Below, one piece after another: positions 47,850 through 58,707 of a stretch of 64,000 bases of DNA. A program made the translations under genes and the position numbers. Under the pieces are notes generated by a model, which saw nothing but the letters and a program-made list of their open reading frames with translations, searched no databases and was not told the origin of the DNA. The DNA comes from Daucus carota subsp. sativus (Eukaryota; Streptophyta; Magnoliopsida; Apiales; Apiaceae). The stretch spans positions 4,988,501 to 5,052,500 of the forward strand of contig NC_030387.2 of assembly GCF_001625215.2 (NCBI RefSeq), written 5' to 3'. The first letter of the stretch is position 1; every line of letters begins with the position of its first letter.

Positions 47850-48636
47850 ATGGAATTCGGAGTTCTTCTTGCTCTTTCATTCGTCGCCTCATCAATTCTT
47901 GGCAAGTTAATTTGTACTTACATTTTTTCCTACTATTAGGCCTTTTCCATGTAATTGTATTCTAACATAATTTACTCGATCATGATCAGGTGGCGAAACA
48001 GCAACATTCACAATCACAAACAACTGCCCTTACACCATCTGGCCCGCCACACTCACCAGCAGCGGCCCCGCCATCTCATCCTCAGGCTTCGCCCTAGCCT
48101 CCCACACTTCCAACACCCTCGACGCCCAAGCCTCCTGGTCCGGCAGAATCTGGGCCAGATCCTTCTGCAACGACGCAGGCACATCCTGCGGCACAGGGGA
48201 CTGTGGCAACCTCCAATGCGGGTCCGGGGGAGCCCCACCCGCCACCCTAATCGAATTCACCTTAAACGGAGACGGTGGGAAGGACTTCTACGACGTGAGT
48301 CTCGTAGACGGGTTCAACCTCCCTGTTAATGTGGTTCCAGGGGGAGGCTGCCCGCAAACAAGCTGCCCTGTGGATGTGAACGCTGATTGCCCGGGGGATC
48401 TCGCAGTCAAGGATCAGAGTGGCGGAACAATCGGGTGCAAGAGTGCTTGCGTGGCGTTCAATCAGCCGCAGTATTGTTGCACTGGTGACCATGGGACGCC
48501 TGATACGTGCCCACCGACAGATTACTCTAAGTACTTCAAGGGGAAATGTCCACAGGCTTCCAGCTATGCATATGATCAGTCTAGCACCTTTACATGTCCT
48601 ACTGGACCTGACTATGCAATCACTTTCTGCCCTTAA
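47850..48636 (+). CDS. thaumatin-like protein 1 (PR-5 family, 232 aa)
   Basis: Exons 47850-47901 and 47990-48636. The intron (47902-47989, 88 bp) starts with GC (CTTG|GCAAGT), where the paralogue has GTAAGT. Residues 1 to about 20 form a signal peptide (MEFGVLLALSFVASSILG), so the product is secreted. The mature part has the thaumatin signature GTSCGTGDCGNLQC and all 16 expected cysteines (eight disulfides). The acidic-cleft region shows GRIWAR, TLIEFTL and DFYDVSLVDGFN. Known: PR-5 proteins are apoplastic or vacuolar proteins of defence and stress, some binding beta-glucans. Compared with copy 2 it lacks one codon near residue 217 (AYDQSSTF against AYDDKSSTF). There is no disabling change if the GC donor is used; an unspliced transcript would lose the frame. 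Confidence 0.93.
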
Positions 48637-48939
48637 TCACCAGTTATATGTAGGCTACTTTGAATTATGTGATTCATGTATGTAATTTAAATTAATGACA
48701 GATATATTTTGATTTTGCACCTACAGCAGAGCAGCCCAAATCTTGCCACGAGTTTTCTTTCGAGTAAACTTTAAAAGCCAAAGTTTACACCGATTTTAAA
48801 AAAGTTGGCCAAAGTTCCAAATTCTCGGAAACGTGGCCGAATTTTGACTCCACTTTTTAAAAATGTGACTCCCGTTAAATGTCACTAATGGAGTAACATA
48901 CAAAAGAGTAAAAATAAGTTCCAAATTCTCAAAAAAGAC

Positions 48940-49293
48940 TCGTAGTTGGTTAAAGATTAGTCAATTTGACTTCTCGAAAAGCAAAAGGGACATGTAAATT
49001 GAGACGGATGGAGTATTTCAACGGAAGTTAACGGAGGGGGGTGCATATCGTTCTTGAAATGTAAAAATAGGTGGTGCGATTTGAGTTTCCAAAAGTATGG
49101 GCACAATATCGTTTTTGAACGTAAGTTAGGGGGTCCAATTTGCAATACTTGTATAGTGACTTAACGGAGTTAACGGCAGAGGGGTACATCTCGGGCTTCA
49201 ACTGTAAAGATAAGAGGTGCGAGTTGAGTTTCTCAAAGTATGAGTACAATATCGTTTTTGAATGATAGTTAGGAGGTGCGATATGCAATTACC
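48940..49293. repeat. unclassified composite repeat, copy 1
   Basis: Two internal direct units of about 120 bp (49028-49145 and 49172-49293) share 'gtacaatatcgtttttgaa' and a 'ggtgcgatatgcaattacc' type end. On the left lies a Stowaway-like right end ('aaattgagacggatggag'). The same arrangement, junction included, recurs at 55411-55778. Confidence 0.75.
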
Positions 49294-50378
49294 TCATATA
49301 TAAATATATAAGACGAACTCACGCGGAATTTACACCATTACACCATCAAAATGATCATAGTGAGAGTCCATATCCGCCACTCCTCTAAACTCTTCCCTAA
49401 TTTTCTTCATGTCAATGTGTAATTTTCTTAATATCAATGTTGGTTCTGATAGTTGTTGATAATGATAGGGAGGAACTCCAGAATTCAATTATGATGGTGG
49501 TGTATTTGACGGTGGTGAAGATAACGGAGGTGGATGTGAGTTAGGATAGATAAGCTTCTCCAACTACCTTTGTCTTTGCTGTAGGATCCATCGGTGGATC
49601 TTCCGCTCTGAGTGATGGAGATGACGGAGGCGGAGATGGAAGGGATGGTGGAGAAATTAGTAATATCCATTTAAAAATTGATGATACTCTTGTTGGATGT
49701 GTAGTTTGTAGAGTAAAGGAGTTTGTAATTTATTATTGAAGATTTTTGTGCATGTAGATGTATGGGTCATCATCAATAATGAGATTGAATCTAATAAAAA
49801 TTTGCAACCTAACTAAAATGTGGGTGGTGCATGTGCCCATCGTCATACACTAAAAAATTCGTTAATAATTATATTTTTTTGTCAGGTTAATAATTATATA
49901 TTTAAACAATTATTTTAAAAGGTATGTTTTGGTAACAAAATAGAAAAGATTATTGGATATCAACCCAATATAAATTAAATTCTGATTTGATTTAGGAATT
50001 TTATAATTGTATTTTAAATAACGTTAGGTATTTCAGAATGAGATTCTGATTTACCTGGATTTGAGATGACTATATACACATATAGGTTTAGGTATCGCTC
50101 GAAAGCGTATTCTTGAGTAACCTAATTTATTTATTTTTTGTCACATGAGTAACCTAATTTTATTGAGTATATTATCAATAATAATTTTAACTCGTGTGAT
50201 ACAAGGTGGGAGTGAGTTTTTCATATTATATGTTTTTGTGTGTGCGTTTTATATTAAAACGGTAGTCTCATATTTTCATTACTAACAAATAATTTGAAAA
50301 AATTATATCTATTTACATGATCATATGCATCATGAACCTTTTTTTTAATAAATTGGATCTAATTCTTGTCAAGATTTA
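49294..50378. other. intergenic DNA
   Basis: No gene. Near 49830-49860 'catgtgcccatcgtcataca' looks like one end of the TGCCCATGGGCA MITE family. A GGA/GAT-rich stretch lies at 49490-49650. Confidence 0.45.
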
Positions 50379-50741
50379 GGCACGGTTTGTCATTCTGTTA
50401 TAGACAGCAACATCAATTTTTTGTTAAAAATAGGGTGAAAAGCTGTTTAATAAATCCAAAAATACTTTTCCGTAGAGCAATTTTAAACTCGAAAACTGTT
50501 GTTAAGAAAAGCAAGTCCTCCCATATTTTTGGGGGAAAAAACTAATTTTTCAATTTTTGCAGGAAACTGTCATAGATTTGTCAAATCTCGTCAAAAAACA
50601 TTATTTTTTATATTGTAACTTAAAATATGCAAATACTGGAAAAAATTACCAAATTATTATCTGACTTCTCAACAACATTTTTTTCTTACAAGCATTTTTT
50701 TCTGACAACATAATAATTTTAAACCACACCCGAACAAAAAC
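50379..50741. mobile_element. Tourist-like MITE, uninterrupted relative of 27943-28534
   Basis: Bounded by TTA (50376-50378 and 50742-50744). It follows the other copy throughout ('cagcaacatcaattttttg', 'gaaaagctgtttaataaat', 'gcaagtcctcccatattttt', 'aaaaattaccaaattattat'), but lacks the Stowaway. The terminal repeats are decayed. Confidence 0.75.
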
Positions 50742-50849
50742 TTATATAAGAATGTATATTACGTTTTGGTTCACAAGTTGTATTCAAGAGAAAAATTAAA
50801 AAAAATATGATATGGTTTTGTGTTTGTGATTTGCAGATCCATCCAATGT

Positions 50850-51050
50850 ACATTAAATTATAATCGATTTATCTAGCGTATGCTGATGGTCATATGCTAT
50901 GAACTAAATTCTATATATTTAACTTAATTTGATTAGTGTGGTTGTTATATATGCAGGGGGTCAACGATTATCAAGAAAGAGAAGCCAATCAAAATGATTC
51001 AAAAGCATAGAATTTGGTGTTTAACATGTGCTCATGGACACACCATATGA
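50850..51050. mobile_element. decayed Mutator-like MITE of the TGCCCATGGGCA family
   Basis: The left arm 'gctgatggtcatatgctatg' and right arm 'catgtgctcatggacacacc' enclose the inverted pair 'cttaatttgattagtgtgg' / 'agccaatcaaaatgattc'. The same core organisation ('atgcaggggg') is seen at 25780-25800. Confidence 0.6.
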
Positions 51051-51059
51051 TTCCGAATA

Positions 51060-52440
51060 TTTATCACCTCATAAATTTAATTATGATGCCATGCAAGAAT
51101 CAAGATTATACTCGACATAACAATTTTATATGACTAAAATTTTAATGGTTAAATAATTTATAAATTTTAATCGATTGAATCCAATTTTGCTCCTATGTGA
51201 ATTTTTAAAAAATACCATAAAATTTATGCAGTGTCTCTAAAATTTAAGCACAATTCTTCAAAAATATCATAAATTATGATGGAATTTCAAAAATCATAAA
51301 ATACATCAAACAATTTTACAAAATCTTTCCGGTTATGAAGTAAAAGAATTTCTATCAGAATTTCATGAATTGAATCTTGGAATTGAATACTATCCGTTTT
51401 TAGGCCTAATTAAAAATCTTGATTGAATACCACCAGATTTCCAAAATTCTGATATATTTATTAAATTCCGAGTTAAATATCCAAAAGAATTCATGAATGA
51501 TTTTTTTTAAAAATCTCAATTGAATACATTCCATAACTATGATAATCTCCACGAAATCATTTAGATATTGAGTATAAATTTCTCACACCATGGGCATTTA
51601 AACACATACATTCACAATTCACAACTGTAGTTACAAAGGATGTATCCTAGATTGTACAACATTCATAGATTATTTTGTTTTGATTATAATATTAAAAAAG
51701 GTGTATCCTGAAAAGTAGTTGTTGATGCGTGTCCATGGTCACACACTAAAAAATCCGTTTTATAAAATATATTTTATTTTGATTTTATCCGAATTCTAGA
51801 TAAAATATCGTAAAACTGATACACATGTTTTAAGATTTAAGTACAATGTTTCAAATCTCATAAATTTTGATGGAATTCCAACAACTTAAAATATACTAAA
51901 CAATTTCACAAAATCCATCATTTTAAAAGTCAAAAAAAATCTATCAGCATTTGAATACCATTAGATTTTAATAAATTTTAAATAATCTTAACTAAGGTGG
52001 TTTTTGGGAAAATCTTAAAATTAGTCGGGCTTCTGGATTTATAAGTTAGAAGCACTTATTTGTACCGTTTGTGTAAAAAGTCAAGAAGTACTTAAAAGAA
52101 ATTAAGAATGTAAGCTTTTGTTTCATGACTTCTGCTTATTTCCTAAACACTTTAATCACTTATAAGTCTTAATTTGCTTCTGACTTCTACTTCACTTTTC
52201 TACTTTAAGCAAAATGCACTTAATTTAATCTCACCCAACAGCCCCTAAATATCATCAGATTATCAAGCCTAATATAAAATCTTGATCAATTACCACGATA
52301 TTTTGTTACACAATCAAAAACATTAATTGAATATCCAAGATATTGATACATATCCAAGATTTTGATACATGAATTGAATACACCCAGATTTCACAAATAC
52401 AAAAAATCTCATAAAATCTCAATTAAATACACCGGTTATA
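51060..52440. repeat. decayed GGGGTGTATTC-family repeats
   Basis: Two successive relatives of the element at 9892-10353, recognisable by 'aaaatctcaattgaataca', 'aaaatccatcattttaaaa' and repeated 'gaataccatcagattt' variants. The second is interrupted by a Tourist element at 51996-52245. Between them, at 51720-51750, lies an isolated 'gtgtccatggtcacacac' end. Confidence 0.6.
51996..52245. mobile_element. Tourist-like MITE with GGTGGTTTTTGGG ends
   Basis: 250 bp, flanked by TAA (51993-51995 and 52246-52248). Left end GGTGGTTTTTGGG; complement of the right end GGGGCTGTTGGG. The interior has 'gcttctggatttataagtta' and 'taaacactttaatcactta'. The same family is found at 58708-60200 with a large insertion. 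Confidence 0.82.
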
Positions 52441-52712
52441 AATTGCAAACAGATATCCCCACCTATAAATTGCAATACAGAGATTGTTTAATTGTTATAC
52501 ATTGTGCAGACAGGGATTTGGTGCTTAACAACTGGCACACCAGAACTAGGACTGATCTGGAAGGCAATGTGAAGCTGATTAATTCCAAGAAATCCTGTGA
52601 GTCCCAAAATATAACCGTCACTTTGTTATGAAATCATGATTTATGATCTTTGATTCTCAACTTCATTGGGAAACTTCTCTTTTATGTAATTGTTTTTCAT
52701 ATGTGTTTGTAG

Positions 52713-53965
52713 GTTAATCCATCAATGCTTCAAAAAGACGTGGAAAATACCAATGGAACTGCTTTTGTTAGACCGTCATGGATCAACAACGATGATCTGC
52801 TAATCCTTAACACATCTGTTGTGGATGGGAGAGGAGCCATATTTCTGGAGTTTGAAGTAAAGGCTATAATACAGTCCTTATGTGGCAGCATAAATAACGA
52901 TGGAAGTCTGTTTTTGGGCACAAAGGGTGCGCAAGTACTCACCAATGCTAAGATCCCGAACACTCGAATTATTATTGTTGGTAACTATTTGGTTGCAGTG
53001 AAATTGTTGAATCACAATGGTGATGAAGCAGGAGATGTTGCTGGTGACCTTACTTGCCAACCAAATGATGGCACAATACAACCTATGCCTATCAACATTT
53101 TGGAAACGGAGTATGATTTATATTGTTCAACAGTTGAAATCCCTGGGGTGGATTTGGTAAGTATAACTTCTCTTAATTATTATTTTGCCTATTGTAACTA
53201 AGATTCCAATATTGTTTTACTCTAGAATTGATCATCAAACAGAACATAATATATTCTGTACATTGTCTTAGACTTTATTAATATATATTTTTTGACAGGT
53301 TTTGGTATTGGCTATGCGAGTTCAGGGACCAGAGACATTCAAAGATAAGAAAGAAACAGTCTTCAGGATTTATGCTCAGATTAAAGGTACGTCTGCGGGG
53401 CAAGAAGGCACATGCCTAGGGCTTGGCATTGTGCAGTCTCTGGTATGTTTCAACTAAATACATCAACAATTGTCGTACCATAAACAAATAATTCACTTTC
53501 TTGCATTACTATAACGTTATATTACTTATATCATTTTTATTCATCAGGTACGTTTAATGGGCGGGGAGATAGAGATTGTGGACAAGGAGATAGGCGTGAA
53601 AGGAACTTGCTTCAAATTCAACGCCTATTTTTCTATATGTGAAACAGATCAAAGGAATCAATCCGACGACACTGGATCACATGTCAGTGCTTACATGTCT
53701 CCATGCCAATCTTTTTCACCACAAGGTAGTAGCTCTGAACTAACAGAAGGCTCACGAGTCAACCTCGGATGGCATTGAAGCAACCCGAAAAATACGGCAT
53801 GAAGAAGCCAAATATGGGGTGCACATTCCCATATTTGCGGTCAGTGCATATACTGAGGGTCCAGAGATCAAGCTCATGGTAGAAGCCAGGGTCGATTATA
53901 ACCTCGCCAAGCCCTTGAACGTCCAGAAAATCAAAGAAGCTCTCAGTATTTTTGAAGACCAGTGA
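52713..53965 (+). pseudogene. CKI1-like: CKI1-like hybrid histidine kinase relic
   Basis: Exon-like segments 52713-53156, 53299-53442 and 53548-53778 join in phase through intact GT-AG sites. Segment 1 resembles the extracellular domain of CKI1-type sensors (DDLLILNTSVVDGRGAIFLE, then NDGSLFLGTKGAQVL, LNILETEYDLYCSTVEIPGV-like order). Segment 2 jumps to the end of the kinase ATPase domain (FKDKKETVF, GTCLGLGIVQSL; the G2 box usually reads GTGLGLGI). Segment 3 continues LMGGEIEIVDKEIGVKGTCF and stops at 53778. A frame-shifted remainder to 53965 encodes the end of a receiver domain (SDGIEATRKIRHEE, YNLAKPLNVQKIKEAL). Missing: transmembrane helices, the H-box histidine, N box, intact G1 box, and the receiver half with the phospho-accepting aspartate. 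The relic could not signal by phosphorelay. The 5' exon was not found. CKI1 identity comes from memory of motifs. Confidence 0.8.
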
Positions 53966-54599
53966 TAGTTTGTCTCTAGCTATTTGTTTTGTCTATATTT
54001 GTGATAAATATTTGTCTTTACATTTCTCTCACAAGAGTGCAACTGTATGAGCTAATATAAGTAGGGATGATTTCAGCTATTCATTTCACTTATCAATCTA
54101 AATTCACTTAAAAGTGAGACAATTCATAATTTCATACCACTTAACCATATTCACCTAATGAGTTTGTCACAGCGCGGTAGAAACTATATATAAGTTTTGA
54201 TGCTTTTTAATTTATATAGTTAAAAGAAACTAACTTATTATTTGTAAGTGATAAGTTGTTGTAATAATAACTAAAGTTATATTTATAAGTTAGTAAAATG
54301 TCCAGATAAATTTAATAAATTATAAGTGTTTAATGAAATTAAATTTGTAAGTTATATTTTTACATAAATAATAACTTAATTAAATAAGAAGTACAATATT
54401 TCTATTCCTTAGTATGATAATTACATATTTTTAAATATATATACGTCTATATTGTTTCATAGTAAAATGAGTTGTTAAAACTAAGGTTTTTGACATAACA
54501 AAAAAATTTCTTTTTAACTTGCACTGCTTTAAATTTCAGCACTATAGATACCTGAAAACAAATATCCAGTATTTAAACACACGTTAGACATTACTGATG

Positions 54600-54694
54600 G
54601 TAGAACTTAATTAGAAGCTGGGGTGGATTATAATCTGGCCAAGCTTTTGAATGTCCTAAAAGTTATAGAAGCTCTCAGTAGTTCTGAAGGCTAG
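54600..54694 (+). pseudogene. second receiver-domain remnant (CKI1-like)
   Basis: The frame EAGVDYNLAKLLNVLKVIEA ends in a stop at 54694. It matches the C-terminus of the preceding relic (EARVDYNLAKPLNVQKIKEA), and the following 100 bp resemble that relic's 3' flank ('gttataaagatttagctcta' against 'gataaatatttgtctttac'). This indicates an old tandem duplicate, otherwise lost. Confidence 0.7.
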
Positions 54695-54699
54695 ATATA

Positions 54700-55410
54700 A
54701 ATTGTTTTCAGTTTAAGAACATTTTTTTTTTGGTATTTGTTATAAAGATTTAGCTCTACATTTTTTATCAGTATCATATGAGTGGAATAGTTTGAGCTAT
54801 TTGTTAACCCTTGGATGAGACGAAAAGAGCTGGATAGTCATGAAAGTACTCTTCAGCTTGTTTCAAGAAGTAGGACAGTGTTAGATCTTAGTACAATTTT
54901 TGTGCTTTTCTCCATGCCATTGTCGTTCTGCATTTGATCCAATAAGCTCATATTAGAAGCTCCTGTTAAGTTTTCATATTTTTCTACTGAAATTAAAGCC
55001 TTAATCTTATTCAGTTAGTCTCACCTGTGTTCATGTCAATGTCAATCTAGCTCTGCGTAAAGCTTTATAATATATCCTAGATTATTGCACTTAATGTATC
55101 GTGTTGAGTGGAAATTGTTCAGTTGCTCTGTTTTCTTTCTAATACTAAATTTTGTATTTGCTAGTTTTATTGAATTGCTTTACAGGTTGTATCATTTGTA
55201 CTGAAGTTTCATTATCTTTATTTTAAGATAATGAAGTTTCATTATCTTCATTTGTACTAGTTTTATTGATTAAGATATATAAATTTTAATTATTTTGTTT
55301 GGAAAAATTGATCAAAAAAATTTAAAAAAATATCATCAAAAATTAAATCTAGTCTATATTAATATGTAACTTTTTATTTTCTAACATAATAAATACATAT
55401 TTTCAAATCG
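54700..55410. other. intergenic DNA
   Basis: The first part is old 3' flank of the remnant; no gene was recognised. A local duplication of 'aatgaagtttcattatctt' lies near 55200-55250. Confidence 0.45.
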
Positions 55411-55778
55411 TTGGTCAAAAATTAGTCAATTTGACCCCTCAAAAAGCAAAAGAGACTTGTAAATTGAGATGGAAGAGTATTTTAACGGAAGCTAACGAAA
55501 TTCAACGGAGGGTGTGCGTATCGTTCCTGAGATATAAAGATAGGTGGTGCGATTCGAATTTCCAAAAATATGGGTACAATATCGTTTTTGAACATAAGTT
55601 AAGGGGTCCGAATTGCAATTACAGTGACTTAACGAAGTGCACAGACTTAACGGAAGTTAACGGCAGAGGGTGCATCTCGGCTTGAACACTAAAGATAAGG
55701 GGTGCGAGTTGAGTTTCTTAAAGTATGGGTACAATATCGTTTTTGAACGATAGTTAAGGAGTGCGATATGCAATTACC
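55411..55778. repeat. unclassified composite repeat, copy 2
   Basis: Parallel to 48940-49293, including the left-hand Stowaway-like end ('cttgtaaattgagatgg') and two direct units with 'gtacaatatcgtttttgaa'. Non-coding. Confidence 0.75.
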
Positions 55779-55900
55779 TCTAAAGTTTTTTTTTTTACGA
55801 ATTATATTGAATATAGATTTGTATGTACATATATAATTTGTTATATTCAAAATAATTAGAAAATAAATTATAAAATTATTTTTTCATACACTTTAAAATA

Positions 55901-56135
55901 CTCCCTCCGTCCCTATTTACTTGTCACTTTGACTTTTTGCACGTAACTTAAGGTGATTAAAAAACATAGTTCCGCTCATTATTTTTACAATTTTCTTTTT
56001 CTGAATTAAAATATAAACTATAAATTTTAATTCAGAAAAAGAAAATTTTAAAAACAATAAGCGGAATTATGTTTTTTAATCACCTTAAGTTACGTGCAAA
56101 AAGTCAAAGTGACAAGTAAATAGGGACGGAGGTAG
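55901..56135. mobile_element. Stowaway MITE, near-perfect palindrome
   Basis: 235 bp flanked by TA (55899-55900 and 56136-56137). Both arms of about 100 bp are almost exactly complementary (CTCCCTCCGTCCCTATTTAC with GTAAATAGGGACGGAGGTAG, and 'cgtaacttaaggtgattaa' with its complement). It is probably the youngest Stowaway here. Confidence 0.95.
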
Positions 56136-56137
56136 TA

Positions 56138-56629
56138 CTTGTCAACAATGATAAAAAGTAAAACCTGCCCGAGTCGGACACCCCTGACCACACGGTCTGA
56201 CCAACTAATTGGATCAGTCTACACCCTTCACATCACGAATCAGGCCCATGCTGACTTGCGGTTAGACCACTTTCACTGTAAAAGCCCAGGTAAATTGTTT
56301 TGGAACCCATTTATATGTACTAAAAAGTTGGTTTTATAAAGCAAAAGCAAATAGGTCTTACTTGTTAACTTCATATATCATTTTTGATAAATATTAGAGA
56401 TTAGATAATATTCTTCTTACTATAATAATATTAATTAAATGATAAATGATTATTATAAAAATCAAAATACATAAATGTGAAAAAGCCATAATTAAATTTA
56501 CGGAATAGAAGCTTTGTTCTAAAAGTTGGTGATTAATCACAGATTAATCAATGTTTTGATCTCGCCGAATTGATTAAATAGCCGATTATTCATTAATCAT
56601 ACGATTATTCCCCGATCAATCCAATTAAT
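56138..56629. other. intergenic DNA with GATTAAT motifs
   Basis: No gene. 56530-56629 contains many GATTAAT/ATTAATC motifs; the same sequence resumes after the solo LTR at 57890-57950 ('ctctgattaattctcc', 'accgattaagtcc'), so the LTR interrupted this repeat. Confidence 0.5.
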
Positions 56630-57889
56630 TGATAAAGCATATATTTATATATGTTTTTATATGATTTTATTCCTATAATATTAGTATTTTGTAAATAATC
56701 ATGGCTTTACTAATTGATTTTAAGTGTTTAATGGCAGGAAAATAAATATTCCTAAATTTGGATTAAATCAAGCTTATTTAGGCTTAATTAGATGGAAATT
56801 CGGATTTTATGGGCTACATGCGCAGCAAATCTTATTTGGGCCATAACTTGAGTTCCGGACATCAGATTTGGGCGATTCAACAGCCCACGCGAAGATATTG
56901 TAATTTTCTACAAGTCTCAAGTGGTCCAAATATCAAAATCCGAATGGAGCAGTAATCAGGCCTGAAAGTCTGCATACGAATTTCTTTTCAGAATCCGATT
57001 TATTTTAGGAAATTAGATTTGTTTTCCAAAGAGCCCATTAAAACACTATTATTATTAGGGTTTTGATTATTAGAGATGGACCGGAGATTATTTTTTATTG
57101 AGAGAGAAAGAGAGAAACACTTGTAGAGGGAGATAGAGCAAAAGATTGAAGGGATTCATCCGGTGTTTTAAGGAACTCTTAAAGTTGTATTCTTCTAATC
57201 TTGACTCTTGTACTCATGGTTTGGTTTACTCATACATATACAGTTTCTTATTCAATTATGAGTAACTAATCCCCTAATCCGGGGATTGGGGAGTATTCGT
57301 TGGTTTAATATGTTTGTCTGATAATGCTGTGATTATTCTTGCTTTTGCTAATCTATCATTGAGCGCTTAACACAACCAGAGGAGTCATGAACCTTTAATT
57401 GTATTCATAGGAGTTATAATGATTCGGGAGAAGATTTGTAATTCTAGTACATGATATGATGGACATAATTCAATTATTGAATCGGGAGATTAATATGCGA
57501 GTTATGAAACTATAAATTCTTGGGTATCAATAGTTTATGCCTTATATTTTGATTGATCATGGGAGTGGCGTTCAAGATATAGTTGTAGGCAGTATATTGT
57601 ATCTTGGGAGAGAACAATATAAGCATTAGAAGAATTGTTTTAAGCAAAGTGAGAGAACAAGATATCACATATATTAGACATTCATGAAACCAATTGAAGA
57701 ACCCCTGTTCCTGGATTGTTTTCTCCATCGTTAAAATCTTAGATTTTAATTGCTTAGTCGTATAATTTAGTTAGTAACAAAACACCCAATTATTCTTCTA
57801 CACTTCTAGATTTAAGGAATAATACACTTGACTTGATATTGGATTTAGTCCTTCCCTGTGAACGATACCCATAAAATTACTTGACAACA
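56630..57889. mobile_element. solo LTR 1 (1260 bp)
   Basis: Begins TGATAAAG and ends TTGACAACA (TG...CA), flanked by the 5-bp direct repeat TTAAT (56625-56629 and 57890-57894). It shares internal blocks with solo LTR 2: 'gggccataacttgagttc' and 'cagcccacgcgaag'. No gag-pol or second LTR is present, so it is read as a solo LTR. Superfamily (Gypsy or Copia) was not determined; the 'ccctgtgaacgatacc' near the end resembles Gypsy LTR 3' ends. Confidence 0.82.
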
Positions 57890-58035
57890 TTAATCTCTGA
57901 TTAATTCTCCTTCCGTGACTTCACCGATTAAGTCCAATTCTTATTTTTAGAACACTTTTATAGAAGCACGTATTACAAAATATGAAAACCAATAAATTTA
58001 AAAATATTACATACAATATAGATGAAACAATATTA

Positions 58036-58291
58036 CTCCTTCCGTCCCAGTTTATTTGTCTTGTTTGACTTTTTATAGTCAAATTGACTAAACTTTGACT
58101 GCTAATTAGTAATTATTCTTATATGATCTTTAAAATCGAAAAAATAAGTTTTAAAGTAGAATAGACGTAGATTATAATAATATATATTTCATAATTTTTT
58201 CTATTTACTTTCTATATATAAATTTCAGTCAAAATTAGGTCAATTTAACCACAAAAAGTCAAATAAGACAAATAAATTGGGACGGAGGGAG
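58036..58291. mobile_element. Stowaway MITE
   Basis: 256 bp with ends CTCCTTCCGTCCCAG and TGGGACGGAGGGAG, flanked by TA (58034-58035 and 58292-58293). The arms include 'tttatttgtcttgtttgact' and 'agtcaaataagacaaataaa'. Confidence 0.92.
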
Positions 58292-58707
58292 TATGAAATT
58301 ATGAGATATGGTCAGTCAAAAATCATCTTTTATTTCTTTCAGAAAAAGATCACATTTTAATTGTTGATGCTTCTGCGTATCACGAATTCAAACAATATTT
58401 TTGAATATAAAAGAGGCAAATAATTCTTCGATTGTACTTGGATATGATTATGATAAGCCATTTGTTATATCAAGTTGTAGCAAATTCTATGGAATAACAT
58501 ATGTTCTCCACTTTCCACAGTCATACTAGAGTTTGTTTTATGATATACTCTTGTTATTCCAGTGTGATCTCCTATTCAAAAAATCATGTTTAACCACGTA
58601 AAATTGCGAGCCGTGATAGTAGCAAATCAAATTCTGATCCTACACCTTTTTATTGGTTTCCGACTTTTTTAGATTAAATCGAGAAGATTTTGTTGGACTT
58701 GGATTTA

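Larger units (their letters stand above)
47285..48765 (+). repeat. segmental duplication unit A (thaumatin-like gene plus flanks)
   Basis: Matches 61494-62975 in direct orientation: about 560 bp of upstream flank, the whole gene and about 120 bp of downstream flank. Shared upstream marks include 'aatccaaagggaacctcgca', 'aagtcagattaatagattat' and 'ggaagatcttagatctctaa'. Coding sequence is most similar; flanks show more substitutions and small indels. Confidence 0.93.

Noticed and set aside
47955..48329. Open frames of 124, 76 and 61 aa over thaumatin-like gene 1 (and their twins over gene 2)
   Set aside because: They are shadow frames of the GC-rich thaumatin-like exon. The true frame has the 16 cysteines and the family signature.
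52362..52631. 89-aa open frame as a first exon of the CKI1-like relic
   Set aside because: The good donor at 52597 does not join to 52713 in phase without a stop, and the residues match nothing I recognise in the family.
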